Shown here one piece after another: positions 1 through 7,764 of a stretch of 20,066 nucleotides of DNA. The translations under genes were made by a program, and so were the position numbers. Numbering within the stretch: position 1 is the first letter of the stretch; every line of letters starts with the position of its first letter. The DNA is from a bacterium. Its GTDB lineage: Bacteria > Bacteroidota > Ignavibacteria > Kapaibacteriales > UBA2268. The DNA is taken from NCBI GenBank assembly GCA_030426865.1, contig JAUHXN010000019.1:1-20066 (forward strand), given 5' to 3'. The notes beneath the pieces are model-generated. The model searched no databases and was not told where the DNA came from. It worked only from the letters and a program-made list of their open reading frames with translations.

Positions 1-33
1 GTAGGATTAGGAGTATTACTTTTTTCATTTTAG
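1..33 (+). CDS. C-terminal tail of an upstream gene (partial)
   Basis: Reading from base 1, ten codons give VGLGVLLFSF and then TAG at 31-33. The alternating hydrophobic pattern ending in Phe is what the last strand of an outer-membrane beta-barrel looks like. The DNA resembles 1496-1519 (18 of 24 bases identical), and three of the six differences are synonymous third-position changes (GGA/GGG, GGA/GGT, TTA/TTG), which suggests both stretches were selected as coding. If so, the gene to the left is a paralog of the 387 gene. Ten codons are very little evidence, so this is tentative. Confidence 0.4.
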   Translation, partial: VGLGVLLFSF

Positions 34-71
34 TTCTGTTGTTTTAGTACTTTGATTCATATTTCTGGTTG

Positions 72-94
72 TAGAGGCGTATTGCATACGTCTC
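72..94. repeat. Intergenic hairpin repeat, GTAGAG-type
   Basis: An inverted repeat pairs 74-82 with 86-94 around a TGC loop, with one G-T wobble. The core is CGTAT-TGC-ATACG, flanked by GAGG and TCTC. It has the form of the GTAGAGACG...CGTCTCTAC hairpins that are scattered between genes in many Bacteroidota and cyanobacteria; that resemblance is from memory. Function unknown. Confidence 0.55.
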
Positions 95-146
95 CCTAAT
101 TACCACCCCGTCCTGCTATGCAGTCCACCCCTCTAAAGGGGAATTG
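95..146. repeat. Intergenic repeat with two hairpins (CCCCT/AGGGG type)
   Basis: It directly abuts the previous repeat. The reverse complement reads like the family with CCCCTTTAGAGGGG followed by a GGGGTG block, which I remember from Bacteroidota intergenic regions. Hairpins: CTGC-TAT-GCAG at 113-123 and CCCCT-CTAA-AGGGG at 128-141. The rest of the non-coding stretch 34-386 shows nothing further apart from the candidate promoter at 326-356. Confidence 0.5.
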
Positions 147-325
147 TTTCGTTTGATGATATATATGAGTTACAATACATAAATTAATTCCGAATTTCAT
201 ATTCCTATAAGTTTAATAATAAGCAATAAATAGATATTGTGCAACGATAATTAATTTGTTCTATTTCTGCTATCTTCCGGCTTGGAATAGCGATGAGCAG
301 AAGAACAACCTGTGCTTTCTTTTAA

Positions 326-356
326 TTGTTCTGCAAAGAGGTTATTCTTATATTTA
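326..356 (+). promoter_or_regulatory. Candidate Bacteroidota-type promoter for the 387 gene
   Basis: TTG at 326-328 is separated by 20 bases from TATATTTA at 349-356, close to the Bacteroidota -33/-7 pattern TTTG-N19-21-TAnnTTTG (last base A instead of G). The start codon follows 30 bases later. AT-rich DNA yields such matches by chance, so this is moderate support only. Confidence 0.35.
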
Positions 357-386
357 CAGTTAATCTAAAATACAAAACACAGGAAT

Positions 387-1499
387 ATGAAATTACTTCT
401 TTCTTTACTACTGCTCAATCTTGTACCTATTACCATATATTCAGAAATAATGGATGAACGTCATTACGAAGAAGGCCCTCTTACTTGGTACGACTTTCAG
501 GGTGAGCCAATAGAAAATAATAATATTACAGCGCAAATCAGATTCTTATCGGAATATCACCCCGAAGAAGAAGAAAGAAATGATACTACATTCACATATA
601 TCAAAGCAAGTAATTACTTCAATAAAAGTGCTGCTTGGGTTTCTGATGGACATAGAACTGGTTTAGCACTCACTTATTTTCAAGTAATGTTTGATATCCG
701 CGAATACTTCCGCAGAGAGCTAGAAAAAGAGCTAAATCAAACGGAAGAAATTTACCACCTTACTAAAAAGCATAATGCATACTTCGAAAAAGGTAGTGTG
801 GAAATACAGCGTTTCAATTTAGAATCAGAATCGGGAACTCTTAGAGATGTAGTCCTAAAGTGGGAATCATTATATGCAATGAAGCTAAATCAGACTAGAA
901 GCCCAGTGCTGCCTTACGTCAAAGATGCTAATTGGGCTTATGGTGCAAACGTAGGTCTTAATAGTAGTATTAATACGGGTACAATGAGCGAATTTCTTAC
1001 TAATAACTATGGCTTCAGCTATGGTGGCGATCTCGCATACCGTGATTTCACTCTTTTCCTTCAAGTTGCTCTGGTTTATGGTGATATTAAAAAGCCATTC
1101 ATTTATGAAAAGACTTGGGAGCCAGATATGGGCTCTACTACTGCGATTATCGACCTAAGTTTAGGTTACCCTATTTTGGACAACAGTACACATCGTTTGG
1201 TTCCATTTTTAGGTGCTGGGGTACACGAAATCAGTGTCTCTAATAGTGTAGATGAGATGGAAGGAATAAATCTAACAAGGTATAGTTATATATTTGGATT
1301 CTGCTATGATTTTAATTTGAGCACTAGTGCAAACATAACATCATTACCTGGTTTCAGTGGTAGTAAATTTTCTAATCAACATAATATTAGATTACGTCTT
1401 TATGTGAGTGATGTAAAAAATGATGTATTCAAAGGTAATTCTATTAACCTTTCCCTTGGGTATTCATTCTACACCAAAATGATTGACTTAATAGAGTAG
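387..1499 (+). CDS. Secreted, probable outer-membrane beta-barrel protein, likely frameshifted at its end
   Basis: I do not recognise a named family. Residues 1-19 are a signal peptide (K2, Leu-rich core, cleavage near YSE). Residues 20-175 are polar and charged, with a possible helical segment around 90-135. From about residue 180 to the end the sequence runs as amphipathic beta strands broken by Gly/Asn turns (GANVGL, SYGGDLAY, RLVPFLGAGVHE, SINLSLGYSFY), as in Bacteroidota outer-membrane barrels. The predicted end, KMIDLIE, is not a barrel terminus, which normally finishes with an aromatic residue. Just past the stop, in the frame starting at 1496, the DNA reads VGLGVLFLDY and then TAA at 1526-1528, which would make a natural last strand. 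So a one-base frame change near 1484-1497 is likely. The ATG at 387 places the signal peptide correctly. Function unknown. Confidence 0.75.
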   Translation: MKLLLSLLLLNLVPITIYSEIMDERHYEEGPLTWYDFQGEPIENNNITAQIRFLSEYHPEEEERNDTTFTYIKASNYFNKSAAWVSDGHRTGLALTYFQVMFDIREYFRRELEKELNQTEEIYHLTKKHNAYFEKGSVEIQRFNLESESGTLRDVVLKWESLYAMKLNQTRSPVLPYVKDANWAYGANVGLNSSINTGTMSEFLTNNYGFSYGGDLAYRDFTLFLQVALVYGDIKKPFIYEKTWEPDMGSTTAIIDLSLGYPILDNSTHRLVPFLGAGVHEISVSNSVDEMEGINLTRYSYIFGFCYDFNLSTSANITSLPGFSGSKFSNQHNIRLRLYVSDVKNDVFKGNSINLSLGYSFYTKMIDLIE

Positions 1500-1528
1500 G
1501 GTTAGGTGTATTGTTCTTAGATTATTAA
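1484..1528 (+). other. Out-of-frame last beta-strand of the 387 gene
   Basis: In the frame entered by dropping one base near the stop, the DNA encodes RVGLGVLFLDY followed by TAA (1526-1528). VGLGVL is also encoded at 1-18, and the differences there fall on synonymous third positions. This supports a real but displaced C-terminus, caused by mutation, a sequencing or assembly error, or less likely programmed frameshifting. An in-frame TGA at 1484-1486 in the second frame limits where the shift could be. Confidence 0.45.
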
Positions 1529-1547
1529 AAAAGGACGAACTATCCTT
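1527..1547 (-). terminator. Weak intrinsic terminator after the MATE gene
   Basis: Read on the minus strand, AAGGA (1547-1543) pairs with TCCTT (1535-1531) around a 7-base loop and runs into a T tract (complement of the A's at 1527-1532). It lies about 32 bases past the MATE stop codon. The stem is only 5 bp, so this is modest support. Confidence 0.4.
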
Positions 1548-1578
1548 CACTTCTAAAGACAAAATGAATTTCGCTGAT

Positions 1579-2988
1579 CTAATCAGCAACAATTACATCC
1601 AAATCGTTGGCTTCAAGCTCTGCTATACCTCTCGCTTTGATTTGTGCATATCTGTTTTGCAATGTGAAATAACCAATTATAGCTGTTACAACAGCGCCTA
1701 TAACAAGAGACCAAAATATACCAATTAACCCGAAGTACTTAGAACCAAAATAAGCTAAAGGTACAAAGAAAACAAACATATACCCTGTAGTTAATGCAGC
1801 TGATTCTAATGGCCTTTTGAGTACATTGAGTGAGCTTGTGCTTATCATTAGAATACCCCTAAACGCCATAGCAAACGGAGTAATACTCAAGTAAAGCACC
1901 ATAACTTCTACCACAGCTGGATCAGATTTGACAAACCAGGATATAGGTTCTTTGAATAACTCAAAAAATCCAATCATTATTGCTCCCCAGACGAAACAAA
2001 ATGTAATTGCCAACTTGAAAGCTTTATCAATTCTATCGAATTTCAATGCACCCCAGTTCTGCCCTATAAAAGGGCTCAGTACAGCCGCTGTAGCCATAAA
2101 TACTGTGAGTACTAAGGATTCTATACGTGATGCGGCACCTAGTGCGGCTACGGCTGCCTCGCCATAATCAGATGTGAAATCTATGATAATACCAAATCCA
2201 GCTGGTAATATTATATTACTTGCAGCTGTAGGTAGTCCTACGTGTAGTATCTCTTTCCAAGAAGCTATTATCTCTTTTAGTGTAGGCACTTCGAAAGTTA
2301 TCATGTCATAATTGTAATATAGTAGTCTGAATGCTACTACCAGAGTAACTATTCTACCAATGAGTGTAGCTATTGCTGCACCTTGTATTCCCATAGCAGG
2401 CACAGGACCAAAACCGAATATAAAGATTGGATCTAGTATAATATTGATACCTACGGCGACTAACATAATATAGCTTGGGGTTTTGATATCCCCCGTAGCC
2501 CTTATCGCATAATTCCCTACCATAGGTACTATGAGGAATAATGTCCCTGGAAGCCAGATGAACATATACTCCCGTATATATACCATCGTTGATTCGTCAG
2601 CACCCATAGACATAAAGAGCTGGTCAATGAAGACTATGCCTACTATGATAGTTATTGCAGTTACTATAAGTGCTAGTATAATTGAATCAGTAGCTAATCG
2701 CTTTACTCTATGCTCATCTCCTTCTCCAATTGCTTTGGATATAACAGCAGTAGCTCCTATGCCCAAACCCATTGCTATACCGATTACTACAAATACCATA
2801 GGAAAAGTATAAGTAATTGCGGCTAGTTGTTTTACTCCTAACTTGGCTATAAAGACTGTATCTACAAAGTTGAAACCTATAGCAGCACCTATCCCAATAG
2901 TCATCGGAATAGCACCAAATAATAATTGTTTACCTACATCGCCATTCGTAAATTTGGCTCGACTCTCTTTCGGTTTTATATCTTTCAA
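1579..2988 (-). CDS. MATE family multidrug/cation efflux transporter
   Basis: Inner-membrane antiporter of the MATE (DinF/NorM/MepA-like) family, expected to expel organic cations or drugs using a Na+ or H+ gradient; the substrate cannot be read from the sequence. The 469 residues and about 12 hydrophobic helices in two similar halves match the family (usually 440-470). The first helix has the usual IPMTIGIGAAIGFNFVDTVFIAKLG pattern (residues 28-52, with IP and the helix-1 FVDTVF), followed by LGVKQLAAI and a G-rich second helix (GMGLGIGATAVISKAIGEGD-like, about 73-92). The second half opens at about residue 250 with HVGLPTAASN. The start is TTG at 2988: a stop codon lies directly upstream, and the conserved GDVGKQLLFGAIP segment precedes any ATG, so TTG is the only start that keeps it. 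It is last in the minus-strand block, 108 bases after the TPR gene. Confidence 0.9.
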   Translation of the reverse strand: MKDIKPKESRAKFTNGDVGKQLLFGAIPMTIGIGAAIGFNFVDTVFIAKLGVKQLAAITYTFPMVFVVIGIAMGLGIGATAVISKAIGEGDEHRVKRLATDSIILALIVTAITIIVGIVFIDQLFMSMGADESTMVYIREYMFIWLPGTLFLIVPMVGNYAIRATGDIKTPSYIMLVAVGINIILDPIFIFGFGPVPAMGIQGAAIATLIGRIVTLVVAFRLLYYNYDMITFEVPTLKEIIASWKEILHVGLPTAASNIILPAGFGIIIDFTSDYGEAAVAALGAASRIESLVLTVFMATAAVLSPFIGQNWGALKFDRIDKAFKLAITFCFVWGAIMIGFFELFKEPISWFVKSDPAVVEVMVLYLSITPFAMAFRGILMISTSSLNVLKRPLESAALTTGYMFVFFVPLAYFGSKYFGLIGIFWSLVIGAVVTAIIGYFTLQNRYAQIKARGIAELEANDLDVIVAD

Positions 2989-3096
2989 TTAGTTCCTAGT
3001 TGCTAATAATTTTTTGTAACGTGCATAAAACGGATTAAAGTGAAATTAATTTTAATTAGTTAAAATGACAATAAGATGAATAGGAGTATTGTAGTG

Positions 3097-3792
3097 TTAC
3101 TTCTTGTCTTCATCAACTAAGGTTTGTAATTCGAGGATTTTGTCAGCATACTTTGATTTATCAGCTGTGATTTCTTGTAGTTGCTTATATATAATCAGAG
3201 CTTCTTCAAAAGCATCCTGTTGTTCGTAGATTTTTGCTAAAGTGAGGGTTTCTTTAATATCAATTTCTTCTTGCTCTGATTTTTCACTTTTAATCAGATC
3301 TGAAACTATTTCAGGGTTCAAATCATCGTTTCTAATGGCTTGATGAATTTCTTTTTCCAAGTCTTTGTTTTGTTCTTCTACGACTACTTCAGATTCTATT
3401 TCATCATCATCTATAACTTCTGACTCAGGTTCGATAGTATCGATTTCAACTATTTCGTCTGGCTCGTCATTTTCTTCTTCCTTGACCTCTTCAGAAACAG
3501 TATTTTCTTCTTGCACTATTTCAGATTCTTGAGTAATCTTCTCAATAGTATCTTTCTTTAATCGGCTATTCTTTATGTTTAACTTAATTACATTTGGTGC
3601 GCTATCATAGACTTCTTGCATTTGTTCATAGTCGCCCATAGCTTCCAAAGCACGGATAAGTACCGCATAAGCTGTATAATACTCGGGGTATTTGGCTAAC
3701 CCCCGAGTACATAATACCGCAGCTTCGCGTGATTTTCCTTCTTGCAATAATTTTTCTGCTTCTACTAAAAAAGCAGGTTCAATCTCGTGCAT
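3097..3792 (-). CDS. Acidic TPR-containing protein
   Basis: Probably a cytoplasmic protein-protein interaction scaffold; no signal peptide or membrane helix. Residues 4-65 form a TPR-like helical hairpin pair (AEKLLQEGKSREAAVLC, then Tyr-rich YPEYYTAYAVLIRALEAMGD). Residues 90-145 are an extremely acidic, low-complexity linker, mostly Glu, Asp, Val and Ile. Residues 178-225 hold a second, more canonical TPR (TLAKIYEQQDAFEEALIIYKQL). Its ATG shares one base with the stop of the upstream Bax-inhibitor gene (TAATG at 3794-3790), so the two are very probably translationally coupled and may work together at the membrane, which is inference. The exact function is not recognisable. Confidence 0.75.
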   Translation of the reverse strand: MHEIEPAFLVEAEKLLQEGKSREAAVLCTRGLAKYPEYYTAYAVLIRALEAMGDYEQMQEVYDSAPNVIKLNIKNSRLKKDTIEKITQESEIVQEENTVSEEVKEEENDEPDEIVEIDTIEPESEVIDDDEIESEVVVEEQNKDLEKEIHQAIRNDDLNPEIVSDLIKSEKSEQEEIDIKETLTLAKIYEQQDAFEEALIIYKQLQEITADKSKYADKILELQTLVDEDKK

Positions 3793-4502
3793 TAGTCTCT
3801 ACCACCTAGTAATCTAAGCATAAATAAGAACATATTGATAAAATCTAAATAAAGAGCAAGAGCTCCCATAACAGCACCTTTTTGAGCAAGTTCATTGTTT
3901 TGCATATAATAATGGTGCATATTTTTTAATCTTTGAGTGTCATAAGCAGTTAATCCAGCAAATAATAGCACACCTAGAATAGAAACTCCAGTTTCTAACA
4001 TAGTACTTTGCACAAAAAAGGAATTAATCAATGTTACTAATATAATACCTACTACTCCCATAAACAGGAATTTGCCAAATGCAGATAAGTCTTTTTTCGT
4101 TGTAAAACCATAAACGCTCAGTGCCGCAAATGCACCTGCACTCACGAAGAAGGCATTATAAATAGCTCCCATAGTATAAGCAGCGAAAATAGATGAGAAA
4201 AACAATCCATTAAGTGCTGCATAAGCAATGAAAATGCCTGTAGCAGTTGTTGCTGTTATTTTATCTATTCTGAATGATAGGAAAAACACTAGACCTAGGG
4301 TTGCTAAACCTATAAATAGATTGTAACGTGCCAATGATATCCACATCCCACTATCGTAGATATAGTAAGCAAGTAAACCAGTTAGGCCTAATCCACCCAC
4401 CATCCAACCATATACTTTCTGCATGAAAGCGGCTTGTGATGCTTGTACCTGACTTTGACTAAGTCCTTGTATAGGTCTTAGCTCTTCTGAATAATCTATC
4501 AT
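3792..4502 (-). CDS. Bax inhibitor-1 / YccA family membrane protein
   Basis: Integral membrane protein of the BI-1 (TMBIM, UPF0005) family. Characterised bacterial members such as B. subtilis YetJ are pH-sensitive calcium channels, and E. coli YccA modulates the FtsH protease; which applies here is unknown. The 236 residues with about seven hydrophobic helices match the family. The diagnostic C-terminal motifs are present: FAGLTAYDTQ (181-190) and GALALYLDFINMFLFMLRLLG (213-233), with Asp188 and Asp220 in the positions expected for the family's paired acidic residues. The N-terminal 20 residues are a soluble tail (SQSQVQASQAAF). A purine-rich AAGAGG lies 6 bases before the ATG, which is unusual in this window. 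The gene is coupled to the TPR gene downstream. A strong hairpin ends only 23 bases upstream of the ATG. Confidence 0.92.
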   Translation of the reverse strand: MIDYSEELRPIQGLSQSQVQASQAAFMQKVYGWMVGGLGLTGLLAYYIYDSGMWISLARYNLFIGLATLGLVFFLSFRIDKITATTATGIFIAYAALNGLFFSSIFAAYTMGAIYNAFFVSAGAFAALSVYGFTTKKDLSAFGKFLFMGVVGIILVTLINSFFVQSTMLETGVSILGVLLFAGLTAYDTQRLKNMHHYYMQNNELAQKGAVMGALALYLDFINMFLFMLRLLGGRD

Positions 4503-4522
4503 TTATTTCCTCTTATAATAAT

Positions 4523-4567
4523 AAAAAAGTATTTACTATTTTCAGAGACGAAATTAGCAAATACTTT
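4523..4567 (-). terminator. Strong hairpin terminator after the FutA-like gene
   Basis: On the minus strand 4567-4550 pairs with 4543-4526: 18 positions with one mismatch and one G-U pair, a six-base loop (GUCUCU), then a U tract. It is 49 bases past the stop of the iron-binding lipoprotein gene and 23 bases before the ATG of the BI-1 gene. It most simply ends the 8546-4617 operon. Because it is so close to the next ATG it could also be a leader structure of the BI-1 mRNA. Confidence 0.65.
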
Positions 4568-4616
4568 ATTGAAAAATAAATAATAAATGAAATTATATTC
4601 AGATAACTTTAACGAA

Positions 4617-5660
4617 TTACTTCCAACCCACTTTGTTAAATAGCTTTACGGCTTCTTTATTGTACTCACCAAGTTTTGATAAATTTATTTCATCTTCTTT
4701 AAATTCGCCCCATGAATTGAGTAGTTCTGACGCATTTACTTCCGGGTTTACTGGATATTCGTAATTTGACTCCGAAAACAGACCCTGTGCACTATTTGAA
4801 GTAAGGAACTCTATGAATTTGATAGCATTTTCTTTATTCTTGCTGTATTTAGCTACCCCAGCTCCGGATACGTTTATATGTGTACCACGGTCATTTTGAT
4901 TTGGATAAAGTATAGATATACTAGTTGCAGCCTCTTTGTCCGAGTCATCATCTGACTCTATCATTTTACCGATATAATATGAATTCACAATTGCTATATC
5001 ACCAAGTCCAGCGGCTATGGCCTTTACTTGATCTCTATCTCCTCCCGCTGGAGTACGTGCCATATTATTTACAACACCTTGTGCCCACTGCTCAGCATAG
5101 TTACTATCAGGAAAATGTGCTATAAATGATGCAAGAAGTGATTGATTATATATATTGCTACTAGCTCTAACAAGAACTTTTCCTTTATATTTATCTTTAG
5201 TCAAATCCCAATAGTTTTTCAGCTCACCATCTTTAACTCTATCTTTTGAGTAAACAATTAGTCTTGCTCTTTTTGTCAATCCATACCAATAATTCTCATC
5301 ATCTTTTAAGTGAGAAGGTACATTCTTTTTTAATAAATCAGATTCTATAGGTTGCAATAAACCTTTTTCTTTTGCATTGTGTAATCGCCCTGCATCAACT
5401 GTTATTAATACGTCTGCTGGAGATTGGTCACCTTCATTTTCCATTCTCGATATTAACTCATCAGCATTTGCATTTATTACATTGACTTTGATACCTGTCT
5501 CATCCTCAAATTGCTTGAATAGTAGTTTGTCAGTATCATAATGACGGTGTGTATATACATTAACTTCTTGTGTCTTTTCTTGGGGTATTTCTTCAGATTT
5601 GCCACAGGCAATAAGTGATATAGCTGCAAATAGCAGTATAATTCGATTGTAAATATTCAT
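4617..5660 (-). CDS. FutA/FbpA-like Fe(3+)-binding ABC substrate-binding lipoprotein
   Basis: Solute-binding lipoprotein of the ferric iron ABC uptake family (FutA/IdiA/FbpA), expected to sit in the periplasm on a lipid anchor and deliver iron to an ABC permease. A signal with lipobox LIAC puts the lipidated cysteine at residue 19. The mature part begins with the typical VNVYTHRHYDTDKLLFKQFEDETGI-type strand-helix (33-56, His40/Tyr41 region), then ADVLITVDAGRL (82-93), WYGLTKRARLIVYS (125-138) and the tyrosine pair in NSYYIGKM (Tyr228, Tyr229), which in this family are iron ligands together with a further Tyr such as Tyr137. Length 347 fits. It follows the T9SS gene by 10 bases, so it is cotranscribed with it. 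No permease (FbpB) or ATPase (FbpC) gene is in the window, so the partner must be encoded elsewhere. Confidence 0.88.
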   Translation of the reverse strand: MNIYNRIILLFAAISLIACGKSEEIPQEKTQEVNVYTHRHYDTDKLLFKQFEDETGIKVNVINANADELISRMENEGDQSPADVLITVDAGRLHNAKEKGLLQPIESDLLKKNVPSHLKDDENYWYGLTKRARLIVYSKDRVKDGELKNYWDLTKDKYKGKVLVRASSNIYNQSLLASFIAHFPDSNYAEQWAQGVVNNMARTPAGGDRDQVKAIAAGLGDIAIVNSYYIGKMIESDDDSDKEAATSISILYPNQNDRGTHINVSGAGVAKYSKNKENAIKFIEFLTSNSAQGLFSESNYEYPVNPEVNASELLNSWGEFKEDEINLSKLGEYNKEAVKLFNKVGWK

Positions 5661-5670
5661 TGGTTAGGTC

Positions 5671-7764
5671 TTATTTATTAATTATAAACTTACCGGTTTT
5701 TACACCAGTTCCAAGTTCTAACTTAATAATATAGACTCCATTTGTAAGATTTCCAACATCTAATTTTAGATTCTGTAACCTTGTGTAATCGAGAGATTCT
5801 TGTTTGACTATTCCGCCTTTGAGATTGTAAATCTTATATCCTATAACATCGTATTGATTTTCTAAATCTATCACTATATTATCAATCGCTGGATTTGGGC
5901 TAATTAGCATAGAGTAATCCGTTATGTTATCTATAGAAACAGAGCTAGTACCAACATCTATAAGTGGTTCGGAGCAATATCTGAAATACTTTAAAGTTGT
6001 TTGTTGGAATATCTCTGTTGTAGCAGCAGTAATACCCATGTACGCTTTCCCATTATCTAAATCAATAAATTCTTCAATATCAAAGTCATTAATTACCAGT
6101 TGAGGTAGTAAATAATAGCTTTCTGGTGAAATATAAACTTTTAGCTGCCTGTTATGATAGGTAACTAAACATTTATAAAGATTGTCATCTGGCTCTATTT
6201 CAGGGATATTGTTAGTGTAATCGATACCGTTTATATTATAGTCTGTAGTTATTTTACCCCTAGATGACATAACAGAAAGATGATTACCATTGTTGTCATG
6301 AATATCTTTATTCTGATCAAACTCAACTACAAAAGAGTTCTCTAACCCCTCATAAGCAAGGCCATCTGTTCCTGTCCCTAATTCGTAACCACTTTTAGTC
6401 TGCAATACAAACGCAAATCCTGTACCTCCTCTGTTCGTAAACTCAGTGCCTTTACCCCCTCTAGAAAGCTGCACTTGGAACTCAGCAGTAAAACCACCTG
6501 AAATAGGAATCATTTCTTCTGACCAGAGTGCTCCTTTCATCCACCTAATTGCGTAACCGACATCTATACCATCTGGGGGAAATTCTTGCACTAGGTTAAC
6601 TTTCGAAGTGTCTTCATCTCTCTCATCATATAGGTAATCATCGCAAAGTAATGGATCATAGAAATAATTAGTCAGGAAGTTAGGCAAACCACGAGTAGTA
6701 TAAGTACCTGGTAGTGTTTGTAATGCCCTTTTTTGATAATCAGCATCATCACCAACTAACCAAGGGTAATTAATAACCCCCAATGTACTATCAGCATCAT
6801 TTGTTATATAGAGTCTCTTATCCGGCCCTAATTGCAATGCGCCTAATATGTACTCTGTGGACCAACCACCTAATTCGTAGAATTCTATATCATCAACTTC
6901 TGCTAGTGCAGGGTGAAGTATCTGATACACTTTTGATTCGGGGAATATAGAGCCAACATAAATAATCCTACTATCCGGCGAAAATTCTAATCCATAAGTC
7001 AATGATCCTTCGCCTAATTCAATCTCTTCTATTAGCTTCACTTTGCCAGTATTATAATCAAAACTCGAAAGCTCTAGTTTATGATTATTCTGATGTGAAT
7101 TGATTATATATCTACTATTAGGAGATGCTTTTATATATCCATAATTATTTACAATTAAAGGTTCTTTCTTGGAACCAATAGGCGAAACTACGGGTATAGT
7201 ATCTATTCCAGAAGAATCAATTCTATATGACAAATAATTGTTGCTATTATACTCGGTAGTAATTAACCAATAAGTCTTGTAGTCTGGAGTTGCGCAGACT
7301 GTAATCTTTTCATGGATTCTGTTTTGGAGGTTAATATTCTTCTTAACAACACCACCCAATCCATTGTCTAATCTCATATCCACAAGTGAATAATTAAGTC
7401 CTTGTTCTCGACCTACATTTAGGGCTGTAATTACATAGTATAGATTTTTATTGCTTGGGATTTCTACAACTACGGCAGACTGAGTAGAGGATGGGTGCCC
7501 CATAAGTCCAGTACCATTTAGCATTATTTTATTTTCTCGGTTCCAGATAGTTTGTCCATCTGTGAAGAACATAGGTTTACCAAATCTATCGCAAAATATA
7601 CTACAACCTTCATTTGTTTTTAGAGGTCCAGAAATCATTTCTGGTTTACCAGAAGTGAAGTCTATACCTGCACCTATCCCAAAGTACCAAGTTTGTGCTT
7701 CAGGTTGAGCAGTTACTATAGTTGCAGAAAGCAATAATAGTATTATTTTTGTTTTGATTCCCAT
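5671..7764 (-). CDS. T9SS-exported beta-propeller / L-type lectin-like protein
   Basis: Large exported protein, probably displayed on or released from the cell surface by the type IX secretion system. Residues 1-20 are a signal peptide ending TAQ. Residues 24-370 resemble the propeller-like N-terminal region common in Bacteroidota gliding/T9SS proteins (WYFGIGAGIDF..GKP, TDGQTIWNR, HPSSTQSAVVVEIP, KASPNSRYI, EFSPDSRIIYV, LGPDKRLYI blade motifs). Residues 424-597 resemble an L-type (legume-like) lectin domain: GTGFAFVLQ (447-455), ELGTGTDGLAYEGLENSFVVEFD (461-483), and DIHDNNGNHLSV (487-498), whose acidic/Asn residues are in the usual metal-site area. Residues 619-697 are a type A sorting tail (ISPNP at 621-625, LTNGVYIIKLELGTG, final GKFIINK). 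Its start overlaps the BtuF-like gene by 22 bases; it is cotranscribed with both neighbours. The ligand is unknown; the lectin call is by pattern only. Confidence 0.82.
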   Translation of the reverse strand: MGIKTKIILLLLSATIVTAQPEAQTWYFGIGAGIDFTSGKPEMISGPLKTNEGCSIFCDRFGKPMFFTDGQTIWNRENKIMLNGTGLMGHPSSTQSAVVVEIPSNKNLYYVITALNVGREQGLNYSLVDMRLDNGLGGVVKKNINLQNRIHEKITVCATPDYKTYWLITTEYNSNNYLSYRIDSSGIDTIPVVSPIGSKKEPLIVNNYGYIKASPNSRYIINSHQNNHKLELSSFDYNTGKVKLIEEIELGEGSLTYGLEFSPDSRIIYVGSIFPESKVYQILHPALAEVDDIEFYELGGWSTEYILGALQLGPDKRLYITNDADSTLGVINYPWLVGDDADYQKRALQTLPGTYTTRGLPNFLTNYFYDPLLCDDYLYDERDEDTSKVNLVQEFPPDGIDVGYAIRWMKGALWSEEMIPISGGFTAEFQVQLSRGGKGTEFTNRGGTGFAFVLQTKSGYELGTGTDGLAYEGLENSFVVEFDQNKDIHDNNGNHLSVMSSRGKITTDYNINGIDYTNNIPEIEPDDNLYKCLVTYHNRQLKVYISPESYYLLPQLVINDFDIEEFIDLDNGKAYMGITAATTEIFQQTTLKYFRYCSEPLIDVGTSSVSIDNITDYSMLISPNPAIDNIVIDLENQYDVIGYKIYNLKGGIVKQESLDYTRLQNLKLDVGNLTNGVYIIKLELGTGVKTGKFIINK

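Noticed and set aside
1928..2812. Plus-strand ORFs of 79 and 93 codons (1928-2167, 2531-2812)
   Set aside because: They lie wholly inside the MATE gene on the opposite strand, have no family resemblance, and their composition mirrors the codon bias of the real gene.
3400..3520. Low-complexity GAA/GAT-rich stretch as a possible tandem repeat
   Set aside because: It is the acidic linker of the TPR protein; codons vary and no regular period is visible.
4617..5660. Complete Fbp-type iron ABC operon
   Set aside because: Only the binding protein is present; the adjacent genes are not permease or ATPase.
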